A stretch of DNA of 40,769 bases from the NCBI RefSeq assembly GCF_000259195.1, contig NZ_JH650771.1:1-40769 (forward strand), written 5' to 3'. This DNA is from Pseudomonas donghuensis. Lineage in GTDB: Bacteria; Pseudomonadota; Gammaproteobacteria; Pseudomonadales; Pseudomonadaceae. A program made the translations under genes and the position numbers. The notes under the pieces were generated by a model. It was not told the origin of the DNA and searched no databases. It worked only from the letters and a program-made list of their open reading frames with translations. This document shows positions 18,913 through 25,826 of the stretch, one piece after another. The number at the start of each line of letters is the position of its first letter. Positions within the stretch are counted from its first letter, which is position 1.

Positions 18913-19379
18913 TCGCTAGCCTTGAAGGTGGTCAATTCACCTTTCTGCCATTTGGCAACCTTGCGGGTCACAGCTTTGAGGGTCTTGCTCAGGCCCTCCT
19001 GCAACTGCTCATGGGCGGCGAATACCAAGGCTACGCCCTGCCCTTCTTTGAAGACGATGCCTTCGCCTTCCGGTACCGAGACAAAGGCATAATCACCCAG
19101 GCCGTACACCGTCAGCTTGATCTCGCGAAATCGAATCTCCAGCTTGCCACCTTCACGGCTGGGCAATACGGCGGCGCGAAAATGATCACCGACCTTGAGC
19201 TCCAAGCGCTGTTTGTCATCCACCACCAAGGCGGTTTCAGTATCGATCTCGGCCATGTACAGGCCTTCCGCATTCTGTTCGGTGACATAAACAAAACGCG
19301 ATTGAAACTGTTTGACCAGTTTCGCCCTGAGGTCGCCCAGAACAAACAGGGCGTGTGTATCCAGATTGCTGACTGCCAA
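18909..19379 (-). CDS. Uncharacterised protein (156 aa), TTG start
   Basis: The 156-residue soluble protein is of unknown function. The chosen start is TTG at 19379, because GAGGAA lies about six bases upstream and the sequence that follows (AVSNLDTHALFVLGDLRAKL) is well formed. A TTG five codons earlier would place that ribosome site inside the coding sequence. The body is beta-rich (FVYVTEQNAEGLYMAEIDTE, LELKVGDHFRAAVLPSREGG, LEIRFREIKLTVYGLGDYAF) with a charged, Lys-rich C-terminus. It may be a regulatory or binding domain, but that is only impression. It overlaps the next gene by four bases in GTGA. Confidence 0.6.
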   Translation of the reverse strand: MAVSNLDTHALFVLGDLRAKLVKQFQSRFVYVTEQNAEGLYMAEIDTETALVVDDKQRLELKVGDHFRAAVLPSREGGKLEIRFREIKLTVYGLGDYAFVSVPEGEGIVFKEGQGVALVFAAHEQLQEGLSKTLKAVTRKVAKWQKGELTTFKASE

Positions 19380-19399
19380 AGAAGAATTCCTCAAAACCG

Positions 19400-19600
19400 A
19401 TTACACGCCACTCCCCCACCGGGCCACGAGACGCCCGCAAGGCAGCGGTACTTCAATTCGAAGTCTGAAAGACTAGTAGATTAGTGCGTGAAAAGTCTGT
19501 GCAGAGAGGCAAAGCAAGGTGCAGGAATACTTACCCATTGCTGCAAGCCTTGGCCCGTTTGCAGATTTTCAGCGGATTTCCTTAATCGGAAACGCTTTTT
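19400..19600 (+). ncRNA. Possible small RNA ending at a terminator-like hairpin (start uncertain)
   Basis: The plus strand contains a hairpin, GCG-(GA)-TTTCC / GGAAA-CGC with loop TTAATC, followed directly by TTTTT at 19596-19600. This is a rho-independent terminator in the middle of an intergenic gap with no upstream plus-strand gene since mrpG. A short AGTCT-GAA-AGACT stem lies upstream. The 5' end is a guess and no known sRNA was recognised. The antisense of the minus-strand gene's leader is an alternative reading. Confidence 0.25.
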
Positions 19601-19609
19601 CTGACAGCA

Positions 19610-19632
19610 CTATCGCAACAAAAGTGCGATAG
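19610..19632. repeat. Perfect 8-bp inverted repeat
   Basis: CTATCGCA at 19610-19617 and TGCGATAG at 19625-19632 form a perfect 8-bp stem with the loop ACAAAAG. No T run follows on either strand, so it is not a simple terminator. It lies 66 bp before the ATG at 19698 and could be an operator or a leader hairpin of that gene. Confidence 0.5.
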
Positions 19633-19697
19633 ATGAGAGCAAGCCCTTCGACAGGGCAGACCCCAGGAAATCATCCACCGCACACAGGGAAGCGAAT

Positions 19698-19910
19698 ATG
19701 CACGAAAACACTGAATTCCGTCGAGAGGCTAGAGGTGTTTCCTACACGGAATATGCAGCTGGGTACAACCTGAACAGACCGCCGCGCTTTGTCGTGGTCC
19801 CCGCCGGCATCGGCTTCTTTCATATCACCGAGCAGGCAACCGGTCGGGTCAAAGGCTTTCGCCGTGAGCATACTGAAGCCTGCGCGCTGGCCCGCCACCT
19901 TGAAAACTGA
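19698..19910 (+). CDS. Small protein (70 aa), unknown
   Basis: A 70-residue protein starts at 19698 after CAGGGAAGCGAAT, a good ribosome site. It has no membrane segment. The sequence reads as a mixed charged N-terminus (MHENTEFRREARGVSYTEYA) followed by a compact beta-type core (RFVVVPAGIGFFHITE) and a basic tail (GRVKGFRREHTEACALARHL). I recognise no named family. It is convergent with the 19923 gene, and a strong hairpin lies between the two ends. Reality rests on the start signal and length. Confidence 0.55.
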   Translation: MHENTEFRREARGVSYTEYAAGYNLNRPPRFVVVPAGIGFFHITEQATGRVKGFRREHTEACALARHLEN

Positions 19911-19922
19911 ACCCTGCCGGCC

Positions 19923-20138
19923 TCACCCGGCCTGACGCGCGACGTCAGGCCGGCCCGCAATGCTCATCTGCTCCAGCCAGGCAGCACGGCACTCCTGGGC
20001 CTCACTGCGGCAGGCAAATGCGGTGCCGCGCCGCTCACCGTTGACCAGCACGACCCAACACACGCGCTTGCCCTGTGCCTGTAGCGCCGTCGGCACGCCG
20101 CTGCCAATCATTACCGCCACATCGACTTGGCTATTCAT
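19923..20138 (-). CDS. Small protein (71 aa), unknown
   Basis: A protein of about 71 residues. Two adjacent ATGs at 20141 and 20138 follow GGAGGGA. The second has the better spacing, so it is chosen. The sequence has a hydrophobic start (VDVAVMIGSGVPTALQAQGK) and a core RVCWVVLVNGERRGTAFACR containing two cysteines, and then ECRAAWLEQMSIAG. It ends inside the stem of the 19927-19953 hairpin. No family is recognised. It lies downstream of no obvious operon partner; the chemoreceptor is on the same strand upstream. Confidence 0.55.
   Translation of the reverse strand: MNSQVDVAVMIGSGVPTALQAQGKRVCWVVLVNGERRGTAFACRSEAQECRAAWLEQMSIAGRPDVARQAG
19927..19953. repeat. Strong hairpin at convergent gene ends
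   Basis: CCGGCCTGACG at 19927-19937 pairs perfectly over 11 bp with CGTCAGGCCGG at 19943-19953, with loop CGCGA. It lies 16 bp after the 19698 gene and within the last codons of the convergent 19923 gene. It lacks a T run, so it is more likely a processing or attenuation structure than a classical terminator, but it could stop convergent transcription. Confidence 0.6.
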
Positions 20139-20253
20139 CATTCCCTCCGGAATTTATTAGCAACCTAACGATATGCGCATGATAAGACCTGCCCGTCTGT
20201 GAAAAAAGCTAGCCTGTGCACAGCTGTTTTACATCGCAGGTAACAAAGCCCTG

Positions 20254-21852
20254 TCAGTTCTGCTGAGGCCGGTAGCCCAGGCGCAAGCCACCCCAATGCC
20301 TGCCTTGTACCTGGATCGGTACCGACAGGTCGTGCATCAGCTCGCCCGTATCGCGGGTATAGGTTTGCAACAACACCGCCTGTTGATGGCTACCGCAACG
20401 AATACCGGTGCGGTCGTCGAACTTGCGCTTGCTGCGGTTGTGCGCGGTGTCCAGGGTCTGATCCCCGGTCAACGGCTGATTGAAGGCGTTGTTATGAGTC
20501 GGCACATAGCCCTGCTGGGTGCAGGCTATGGCGAACACCAGGCCTTCATGCTGCTTGAGCAACGGCTCCTGGATCGTCGGCAGGACCTGGTCGGTGTACT
20601 GATCGAAGCGGGTCCGGTAGCGTGCCGGTGAGGTCCCCGGCAGTTGCTGGTAATGACGATCAAACAGGTCTTCGAGGCTGATCCGGCCCTGAGCGATATC
20701 GTTTTCGAACTGTGCGCCAATCTGCTGTGCGCCTTGGCGGGCCAGGTCGTAAACGCGCTGGTGATAGTCATCCAGGCCGACCTCGGCCAGGCGCTCGCTG
20801 ATGCTTTCGGCCTGCCCTTCCAGTTGCACGGCAGCCTGGGCCAGGCACTGGGTTTGCTGGTCGCTGACCTGCAGGTCGCTGCGCATCCGCGCGACCGCCT
20901 CGAACAGGCTGTCCAGTTGTAGCCGATTGGTCTCGGTGCCCTCGGCAATCTCGCCGATCTGCTGCTCGACCCCGGCGGCCAGCCCGGCGATGCTGTCCAG
21001 TTGCTCCCCGGTGTGCTCGACCTGGTCCACGCCGCTGTGCAGGTCATCCGACAGCTCGCGGATCTGCTCGACCACCTGAGCCGTGCGTTGCTGAATGTCG
21101 GCAACCATCTGCCCGACTTCTTCGGTGGCGCTGGCAGTACGGCCAGCCAGCCCACGCACCTCGTCGGCGACCACGGCAAAGCCGCGCCCATGGTCACCGG
21201 CCCTGGCCGCTTCGATCGCAGCGTTCAAGGCCAGCAGGTTGGTCTGGCTGGCGATGGTCTGGATCACCAGGGTGACCCGGGCAATGTCCTCGCTGCGCTG
21301 GTGCAGGGCTTCGATCAACTCGCGACTGGCGGTGGCCCGTGAACTCAGGTGATGCATGCGCTGGATCGACTCGGCCAGCACCGTACGCCCGGCAGCGCTG
21401 CTTTCGTGGGCGCTGCGGGCAGCGACCAGGGCCTGCTGGCTCAACTGTGAAGTAGCCTTCTCGGTACCGATCATCACTTCGGCACTACTGACAATCTGCG
21501 CTGCTGCGCTCAGTTGCGATTGCAGCTTGTCCGCCAGTTGTTGCACCGAGAACGCCACGCCAGCTGCCGACAAAGCGTTGTGGCTGGTGGTGCGGGACAG
21601 GTCGCGGGTCAGCTCGGCCAACGGCTCGTTGGTTATCTGCGGCACGGCCGAGGCTTTGCGCAGGCGCGGCAACCACAGCGCCAGCAAGGCCAGGGGCAGG
21701 CAGATATAGAACGAAAGCTCGGCAAACGCCATGGCTGCCAGCAACCCTGCCAGCACCAGGCTCTGCAAAACCGAGTCTGACCAGCGCGCATCGTTGTCCG
21801 GGGCAGCTTGCTCTTCAACCACGGCGCCGGGCAGAGATCCTTCTCGCATCAT
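20254..21852 (-). CDS. Methyl-accepting chemotaxis protein with C-terminal sensor domain
   Basis: The product is 532 residues from the ATG at 21852, which has GGAG seven bases upstream. An ATG at 21891 would add 13 residues but has no ribosome site. The N-terminus has two closely spaced membrane helices (about residues 28-43 and 47-62) with almost no periplasmic loop and no HAMP domain. The coiled-coil signalling domain follows, with the conserved tip [20 protein letters not shown] then [20 protein letters not shown], which contacts CheA/CheW. About 155 residues after it, from [20 protein letters not shown] to [10 protein letters not shown], form a separate domain that I take to be a cytoplasmic ligand-binding sensor. 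Such receptors sense internal or diffusible signals. Ligand unknown. Confidence 0.85.
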   Translation of the reverse strand: MMREGSLPGAVVEEQAAPDNDARWSDSVLQSLVLAGLLAAMAFAELSFYICLPLALLALWLPRLRKASAVPQITNEPLAELTRDLSRTTSHNALSAAGVAFSVQQLADKLQSQLSAAAQIVSSAEVMIGTEKATSQLSQQALVAARSAHESSAAGRTVLAESIQRMHHLSSRATASRELIEALHQRSEDIARVTLVIQTIASQTNLLALNAAIEAARAGDHGRGFAVVADEVRGLAGRTASATEEVGQMVADIQQRTAQVVEQIRELSDDLHSGVDQVEHTGEQLDSIAGLAAGVEQQIGEIAEGTETNRLQLDSLFEAVARMRSDLQVSDQQTQCLAQAAVQLEGQAESISERLAEVGLDDYHQRVYDLARQGAQQIGAQFENDIAQGRISLEDLFDRHYQQLPGTSPARYRTRFDQYTDQVLPTIQEPLLKQHEGLVFAIACTQQGYVPTHNNAFNQPLTGDQTLDTAHNRSKRKFDDRTGIRCGSHQQAVLLQTYTRDTGELMHDLSVPIQVQGRHWGGLRLGYRPQQN

Positions 21853-21966
21853 GTTTTGGCTCCATCGCAACACATCTTGTTGTGCGGCCATTAAACGCCA
21901 CTATTAGGCCATTAGCCATGCTTCCTTGGATGTAAGACTGCCGCTGTTGATACAGGGCAAGAAAAA

Positions 21967-22000
21967 CAAAACCCCCGAAGATCGCTCTGCGGGGGTTTTG
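21967..22000 (-). terminator. Rho-independent terminator after the DksA-like gene
   Basis: CAAAACCCCC at 21967-21976 pairs perfectly with GGGGGTTTTG at 21991-22000. Read on the minus strand the hairpin is followed by a T-rich run (TTTTGTTTTTC), placing a strong terminator 17 bp beyond the stop of the gene at 22018. The T run in the stem also makes it partly bidirectional. Confidence 0.88.
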
Positions 22001-22017
22001 TCGGACACCTGCGCGGG

Positions 22018-22422
22018 TCAGGCCTGACGCTGGTGCTTATCGATTTGCTCGTGCCGCTCTTGAGCTTCGATGCAGTACTTGGTGGTCGGGCTGATCAGCA
22101 GGCGTTTCAAGCCAATGGGCTCACCACTGTCGTCGCACCAGCCGAAACTTTCGTCGGCAATCCGGCCCAGGGCCATTTCCAGCTGTGGCAGCAGACGCTG
22201 ATCGCGCTCGATCGCGTTGACCAGCCAATGGCGCTCTTCTTCGACCGAGGCGGCGTCGGCAGGATCGGCAGGCGTGTCCAGGCTTTCGATGGTTACACGG
22301 CTTTGCTCGATGCGCTCATGGGTCTCGACCTTCATCGACTGCAGCAGATCGGTGAAGAAAGCCAATTGCTCAGCGTTCATGTAGTCATCGGCCGGCATGG
22401 CCAGCAACTTTTCCTTTGTCAT
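22018..22422 (-). CDS. DksA/TraR-family protein lacking a complete zinc finger
   Basis: A 134-residue protein with the DksA layout: N-terminal helices, a coiled coil with the tip segment DPADAAS that keeps the Asp-x-x-Asp-x-Ala pattern of DksA, and a C-terminal globular part. The zinc-finger region reads FGWCDDSGEPIG and TKYCIEAQERH. The first and third cysteine positions are kept, while the second and fourth are Asp and Ala. That resembles zinc-independent DksA paralogues such as P. aeruginosa DksA2. It probably enters the RNA polymerase secondary channel and modulates transcription with ppGpp. The ATG at 22422 is preceded by TAGAGAAATCA. A 7-bp hairpin lies in its leader and a terminator follows the gene. 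Confidence 0.8.
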   Translation of the reverse strand: MTKEKLLAMPADDYMNAEQLAFFTDLLQSMKVETHERIEQSRVTIESLDTPADPADAASVEEERHWLVNAIERDQRLLPQLEMALGRIADESFGWCDDSGEPIGLKRLLISPTTKYCIEAQERHEQIDKHQRQA

Positions 22423-22468
22423 TGATTTCTCTATAAAAAATACGTGCATTAAGGCGAATCGGGTGCTC

Positions 22469-22487
22469 CTGGCGAACAGCTCGCCAG
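22469..22487 (-). repeat. Hairpin in the leader of the DksA-like gene
   Basis: CTGGCGA at 22469-22475 and TCGCCAG at 22481-22487 form a perfect 7-bp stem with loop ACAGC. It lies about 50 bp upstream of the ATG at 22422 in the likely leader RNA. A regulatory role is possible but unproven. Confidence 0.35.
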
Positions 22488-22629
22488 CAGCGGAATTCTT
22501 CAAGCACCATCCGGCACTCAATTTACAGGGGGCGGCAGTCTAAGGCCGAGATTCACACTGGGCAACAGAAATGACGGTGGATTTGACCGAAAAGGCGCTA
22601 ATGGCCCTCCCCCGGCGCTGGTTTATAAC

Positions 22630-22651
22630 AAAAAAACTGCGCCATAGGCGC
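22630..22651 (-). terminator. Rho-independent terminator downstream of ercS
   Basis: On the minus strand GCGCC-TAT-GGCGC (22639-22651) is followed by AG and seven T (22630-22636 as A on the plus strand). It begins 56 bp beyond the stop codon of the sensor kinase gene. This marks the end of the ercA-ercS transcript. Confidence 0.8.
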
Positions 22652-22706
22652 TTTCCCGGGGACAAACGGTAACTCTCCGACAAAAACCTTGTAACAAAGA
22701 TCCCTT

Positions 22707-24374
22707 TCAACTCAGCAACTGGCTCAATACCGCACGCAACTTGCCCGGTTTCACCGGCTTGTTCAACAACGGCGCACCCAGGCGTTGCATGGCACGACGG
22801 CTCTGGTCACTGCGATCAGCGGTGATCATCACGGCAAAGATACTCTGGGCGAAATGCCGGCGTAAATCTCGCACCACTTCGCAGCCGGTCACGCCGTGAT
22901 CCAGATGAAAATCAGCCAGGATCAACTCCGGCGCCTGGCCTTCGAGCACCTCCAGGGCACCGGTATAGTCGCTGGCGGTGATCACTTCGCAGCCCCACTG
23001 GCGCAGCAGTGCGGCCATGCTGTGCTGAATAGTCAATTCATTGTCCACCACCAGCAGGCGGCGCCCGGGCAACGGATCGCCCACGCTGGGCTGTGCCAGC
23101 GCCGACAGGGGCGCCTCACTCGGCGCCTCGTTCGAGAGCGGTACATCGATACTGAACACCGAGCCGCGCCCCGGCCAGGAGCGGACCCTGACCGGGCAAT
23201 CGAGTATCCGCGCGATCCGTTCGACGATTGCCAGGCCCAACCCCACCCCTTTGCGGTCGGCAGCGCGGCCGACGTCCAATTGGTTGAACTCAAGGAAGAT
23301 CGATTCAAGACGGTCGGCGGCAATGCCCCGGCCAGTGTCCCAGACTTCCAGACGCAGGGATTCGCCGCGCCGCCGCGCACCGAGCAGGATGCGTCCATGC
23401 TCGGTATAGCGGCAAGCATTACTGAGGAAGTTGCGCAGGATTCGCGTGAGCAGGCGCAGGTCGGTGCGTATTGCCAGGCGCGCGCTGCGCATGCGCAGGC
23501 TGAGCCCGGCAGCCTCGGCGACCGGCTGGAACTCCGAGGCCAAGGGCGCCAGCACTTCATCCAGGCGGTACAGGTCCAGGTCCGGCTTGATCGTCGCCTG
23601 ATCCAGACGGGAGATGTCCAGCAGGTCGGTCAGCAGATCTTCGGCGCCTTCCAAGGCTTGATGCGCTCGCTCCACCAGCTGCTGCTCGCTCGTGGGCAGA
23701 GGCCGTTCGCGCAAGGTCGAGATCAATAGCCGTGCAGCATTAAGTGGTTGCAACAGATCGTGACTGGCCGCTGCCAGGTATTTGTCCTTGCTGCGGTTGG
23801 CCGCCTGGGCGGCATCACGGGCTTCGATCAGTTCATTGGTGCGCTCGGCGACCCGCTGTTCGAGCTGGTCGTTGAGTTGCTGCAGGCGCTCCTGGGCCAG
23901 CTTGCGCTCGGTGATGTCGGCGACAAAGCCCTCGACCACCCCCTCTTCGTCCGGACGCAACAACAGGTTCATCAGTACATCGATGCGGCTACCATCACGC
24001 CTGCGCAACTGGGTTTCATAGCCAATCAGCGCCTGCTCGCGCTGCAGCACCTGAGCGATGGCCAGTAGCTCATCCTGGCCACCAGCGAACAGATGGCTGG
24101 CCAGATCGTTGCGCGACAACACCAGTGCCTGGGCGTCCGGGTACCCCAGCATGCGCGCCAACGCCGGATTGGCCGCCCGCATGCCATCCTCGAGACTGGC
24201 CTGAAAGATGCCATGTACCGCATGCTCGAACAGCCACTTGTAGCGATTGCGTTCGGCTTCCAGCTCTTCAAGGCGCACCGCCAGTTCCGGGTAGTGGCTC
24301 TTGCGCACGGTGTGATTGCTCAGCCCCAGCAGTCCGGCCAGGGCATCGCCCGCCGGTTCAGAGGGCCTCGCCAT
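22707..24374 (-). CDS. ercS: Hybrid sensor histidine kinase, ErcS type
   Basis: A 555-residue hybrid kinase with no transmembrane segment. A PAS domain (about residues 45-165, FEHAVHGIFQASLEDGMRAA) is followed by a coiled coil, then HisKA with the phospho-acceptor His in YLAAASHDLLQPLNAARLL. The ATPase domain shows the N box NFLSNACRYTEHG, the G1 box DTGRGIA and GVGLGLAIVERIA. A receiver domain ends the protein, with LLVVDNE, phospho-Asp in LILADFHLDHG and Lys in LNKPVKPGK. The start at 24374 (MARPSE) is chosen because GAGGTGG precedes it. It overlaps the ercA end by 17 bp, so the two are coupled. In P. aeruginosa, ErcS (PA1992) is beside ErcA and takes part in the regulatory cascade for ethanol oxidation. 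Confidence 0.85.
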   Translation of the reverse strand: MARPSEPAGDALAGLLGLSNHTVRKSHYPELAVRLEELEAERNRYKWLFEHAVHGIFQASLEDGMRAANPALARMLGYPDAQALVLSRNDLASHLFAGGQDELLAIAQVLQREQALIGYETQLRRRDGSRIDVLMNLLLRPDEEGVVEGFVADITERKLAQERLQQLNDQLEQRVAERTNELIEARDAAQAANRSKDKYLAAASHDLLQPLNAARLLISTLRERPLPTSEQQLVERAHQALEGAEDLLTDLLDISRLDQATIKPDLDLYRLDEVLAPLASEFQPVAEAAGLSLRMRSARLAIRTDLRLLTRILRNFLSNACRYTEHGRILLGARRRGESLRLEVWDTGRGIAADRLESIFLEFNQLDVGRAADRKGVGLGLAIVERIARILDCPVRVRSWPGRGSVFSIDVPLSNEAPSEAPLSALAQPSVGDPLPGRRLLVVDNELTIQHSMAALLRQWGCEVITASDYTGALEVLEGQAPELILADFHLDHGVTGCEVVRDLRRHFAQSIFAVMITADRSDQSRRAMQRLGAPLLNKPVKPGKLRAVLSQLLS

Positions 24375-25521
24375 ACACCACCTCGACATCGCGCTGGCTG
24401 GAGCTGCGTGGGTTGGTCAGGATGCACGGGTCGTCCATGGCGTGCTGGGACAAAAAGGGAATGTCGGTCATGCCGACGCCATGCAGGCCAAGGGTTTCGT
24501 GAAAGCCCACGGCGTGCTTGAGCGCAATCAGGTGCTCGACCAGGCGCTGGCTGACCTGCTTGTGACTCAGGCCTCGGCAATCGATACCGAGGGTTTGCGC
24601 GATGACCTTGAAGCGCTCGGGGGCGGCGCTGTAATTGAACGCCACCACATGCTCGACCAGTACCGCGTTGCACAGTCCATGGGGCAGGTCGAGAAAGCCA
24701 CCCAGGCTGTGGGACATGGCATGCACGGCACCGAGAATGGCGTTGGAGAACGCCAGCCCCGCCTGCATGCTGCCGAGCATGATCTTCTCGCGCAGGGCGA
24801 TGTCGGCCGGGTTGGCGATCATCTGCACCAGGTTGCCGTTGATCAGGCGCATGGCCTCCAGCGCATGCGGGTCGGTCAGCGGCCCGTGTCCGGTAGAGAC
24901 GAACGCCTCAATGGCATGCACCAGCGCGTCGATGCCGGTACAGGCCGAGAGGAACGGGTCCATGCTCAGAGTGGTTTCCGGGTCAATCAGCGACACATCC
25001 GGCACCACCGCCTTGCTGACGATGGAAAACTTCATGCGTTCCTGTTGGTTGGAGATGATCACGAACTGGGAAACGTCGGCGGAGGTACCGGCAGTGGTCG
25101 GGATCAGGATCAACGGCGGGCTCGGCACGCGGATGGTGTCGACCCCTTCGAACTCGAGAATGTGCCGACCATGGGCAACCACGATGCCGATACCCTTGGC
25201 GCAATCCATGGGGCTGCCGCCACCGACCGCGACGATCACATCGCACTGTTCGCTACGGTAGCGCTCGGCGCCGGCCATGACCTCTTCAACCCGAGGGTTG
25301 GGCGAAACCTCGGTGTACAGGCAGTAATCAATGGCCTGCTGTTGCAGGCTGGCTTCGATATCAGCCACCCAGCCGGCGGCGATCACCCCTGGGTCGCTGA
25401 CCAGCAGCACCTTGCGCGCGCCAAAGGTCTTGGCGTAATTGGCGACATGATGACGGCAACCGGCGCCGAAGATGATTTCCGGAGAGACGAACTTGCGCAA
25501 CTGGCTCAGCTTCGGGCTCAT
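24358..25521 (-). CDS. ercA: Iron-containing alcohol dehydrogenase ErcA
   Basis: A 387-residue group III Fe-dependent alcohol dehydrogenase. The NAD-binding GGGS loop is in DVIVAVGGGSPMDCAKG. The metal ligands are the Asp/His of CTGIDALVHAIEAFVS and the His residues of AVHAMSHSLGG and LPHGLCNAVLVEHV. Its position next to a sensor kinase matches ErcA (PA1991 in P. aeruginosa), thought to have a signalling role in ethanol oxidation rather than to be the main catalytic enzyme. GAGG is six bases before the ATG at 25521. It lies upstream of and overlaps ercS. pqqA lies 123 bp upstream on the same strand. Confidence 0.88.
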   Translation of the reverse strand: MSPKLSQLRKFVSPEIIFGAGCRHHVANYAKTFGARKVLLVSDPGVIAAGWVADIEASLQQQAIDYCLYTEVSPNPRVEEVMAGAERYRSEQCDVIVAVGGGSPMDCAKGIGIVVAHGRHILEFEGVDTIRVPSPPLILIPTTAGTSADVSQFVIISNQQERMKFSIVSKAVVPDVSLIDPETTLSMDPFLSACTGIDALVHAIEAFVSTGHGPLTDPHALEAMRLINGNLVQMIANPADIALREKIMLGSMQAGLAFSNAILGAVHAMSHSLGGFLDLPHGLCNAVLVEHVVAFNYSAAPERFKVIAQTLGIDCRGLSHKQVSQRLVEHLIALKHAVGFHETLGLHGVGMTDIPFLSQHAMDDPCILTNPRSSSQRDVEVVYGEAL

Positions 25522-25606
25522 GGGACGCCTCTATTCTTGTTGTACTAGCGCCAGCCTAAAGCATCCCGCCTCGATTGCAATCAGACCATCGCAGGCAGAA
25601 ACAGAA

Positions 25607-25636
25607 GCGCCGACCGCTGCAAGCAGCGACCGGCGC
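25607..25636 (-). terminator. Hairpin after pqqA, likely terminator or attenuator
   Basis: GCGCCGACCGCTGC at 25607-25620 and GCAGCGACCGGCGC at 25623-25636 pair at 12 of 14 positions with an AA loop. On the minus strand it begins eight bases after the pqqA stop and is followed by TTCTGTTTCTG. Partial read-through into ercA is possible. PQQ operons often have such a hairpin after pqqA, making the peptide message more abundant. Confidence 0.65.
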
Positions 25637-25644
25637 AAGAGGGA

Positions 25645-25716
25645 TCAGCGATTGGCGAAGTACATGGTCACTTCAAAACCGATACGCAGATCAGTGAACG
25701 CAGGCTTTTTCCACAT
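25645..25716 (-). CDS. pqqA: PQQ precursor peptide PqqA (orphan copy)
   Basis: A 23-codon gene encodes a peptide that begins [14 protein letters not shown] and ends EVTMYFANR. That is the PqqA consensus: the Glu and Tyr that PqqE joins to make pyrroloquinoline quinone are E15 and Y19, with three residues between, as in all PqqA peptides. The ribosome site GAGGA lies eight bases before the ATG. There is no pqqB, C, D or E gene in this window, so this is a lone precursor gene placed between ercA and exaC. It could be an additional copy boosting PQQ supply for the quinoprotein alcohol dehydrogenase. The main pqq operon is presumably elsewhere. Confidence 0.93.
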   Translation of the reverse strand: MWKKPAFTDLRIGFEVTMYFANR

Positions 25717-25764
25717 AGGTCCATCCTCTTCTGGCACCACAGGATTGCGGTGCGCCTATTAATA

Positions 25765-25778
25765 CACCGTTGCCGGTG
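25765..25778 (-). promoter_or_regulatory. Inverted repeat upstream of pqqA, next to a possible -10
   Basis: CACCG-TTGC-CGGTG is a perfect 5-bp stem between exaC and pqqA. On the minus strand it is followed directly by TATTAA, a possible -10 element, about 41 bp before the pqqA start. It could be an operator or the weak terminator of exaC. The basis is only the pattern. Confidence 0.3.
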
Positions 25779-25826
25779 CGGGTCGAATGCTACTTTGGAA
25801 CCGTTTCTTTCAGGTTATCCGGGCCT

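Larger units (their letters stand above)
19380..19697. other. 318-bp intergenic region
   Basis: No protein gene is supported in this gap. It holds the leader of the TTG-start gene on the minus strand and, on the plus strand, a hairpin followed by five T at 19572-19600, then a separate perfect inverted repeat at 19610-19632, then the leader of the gene at 19698. A small RNA ending near 19600 is possible. No confident -10/-35 pair was found. Confidence 0.5.

Noticed and set aside
25607..25636. The hairpin after pqqA as part of a riboswitch
   Set aside because: It is a simple stem with a two-base loop and no conserved aptamer-like surroundings; terminator or attenuator is simpler.
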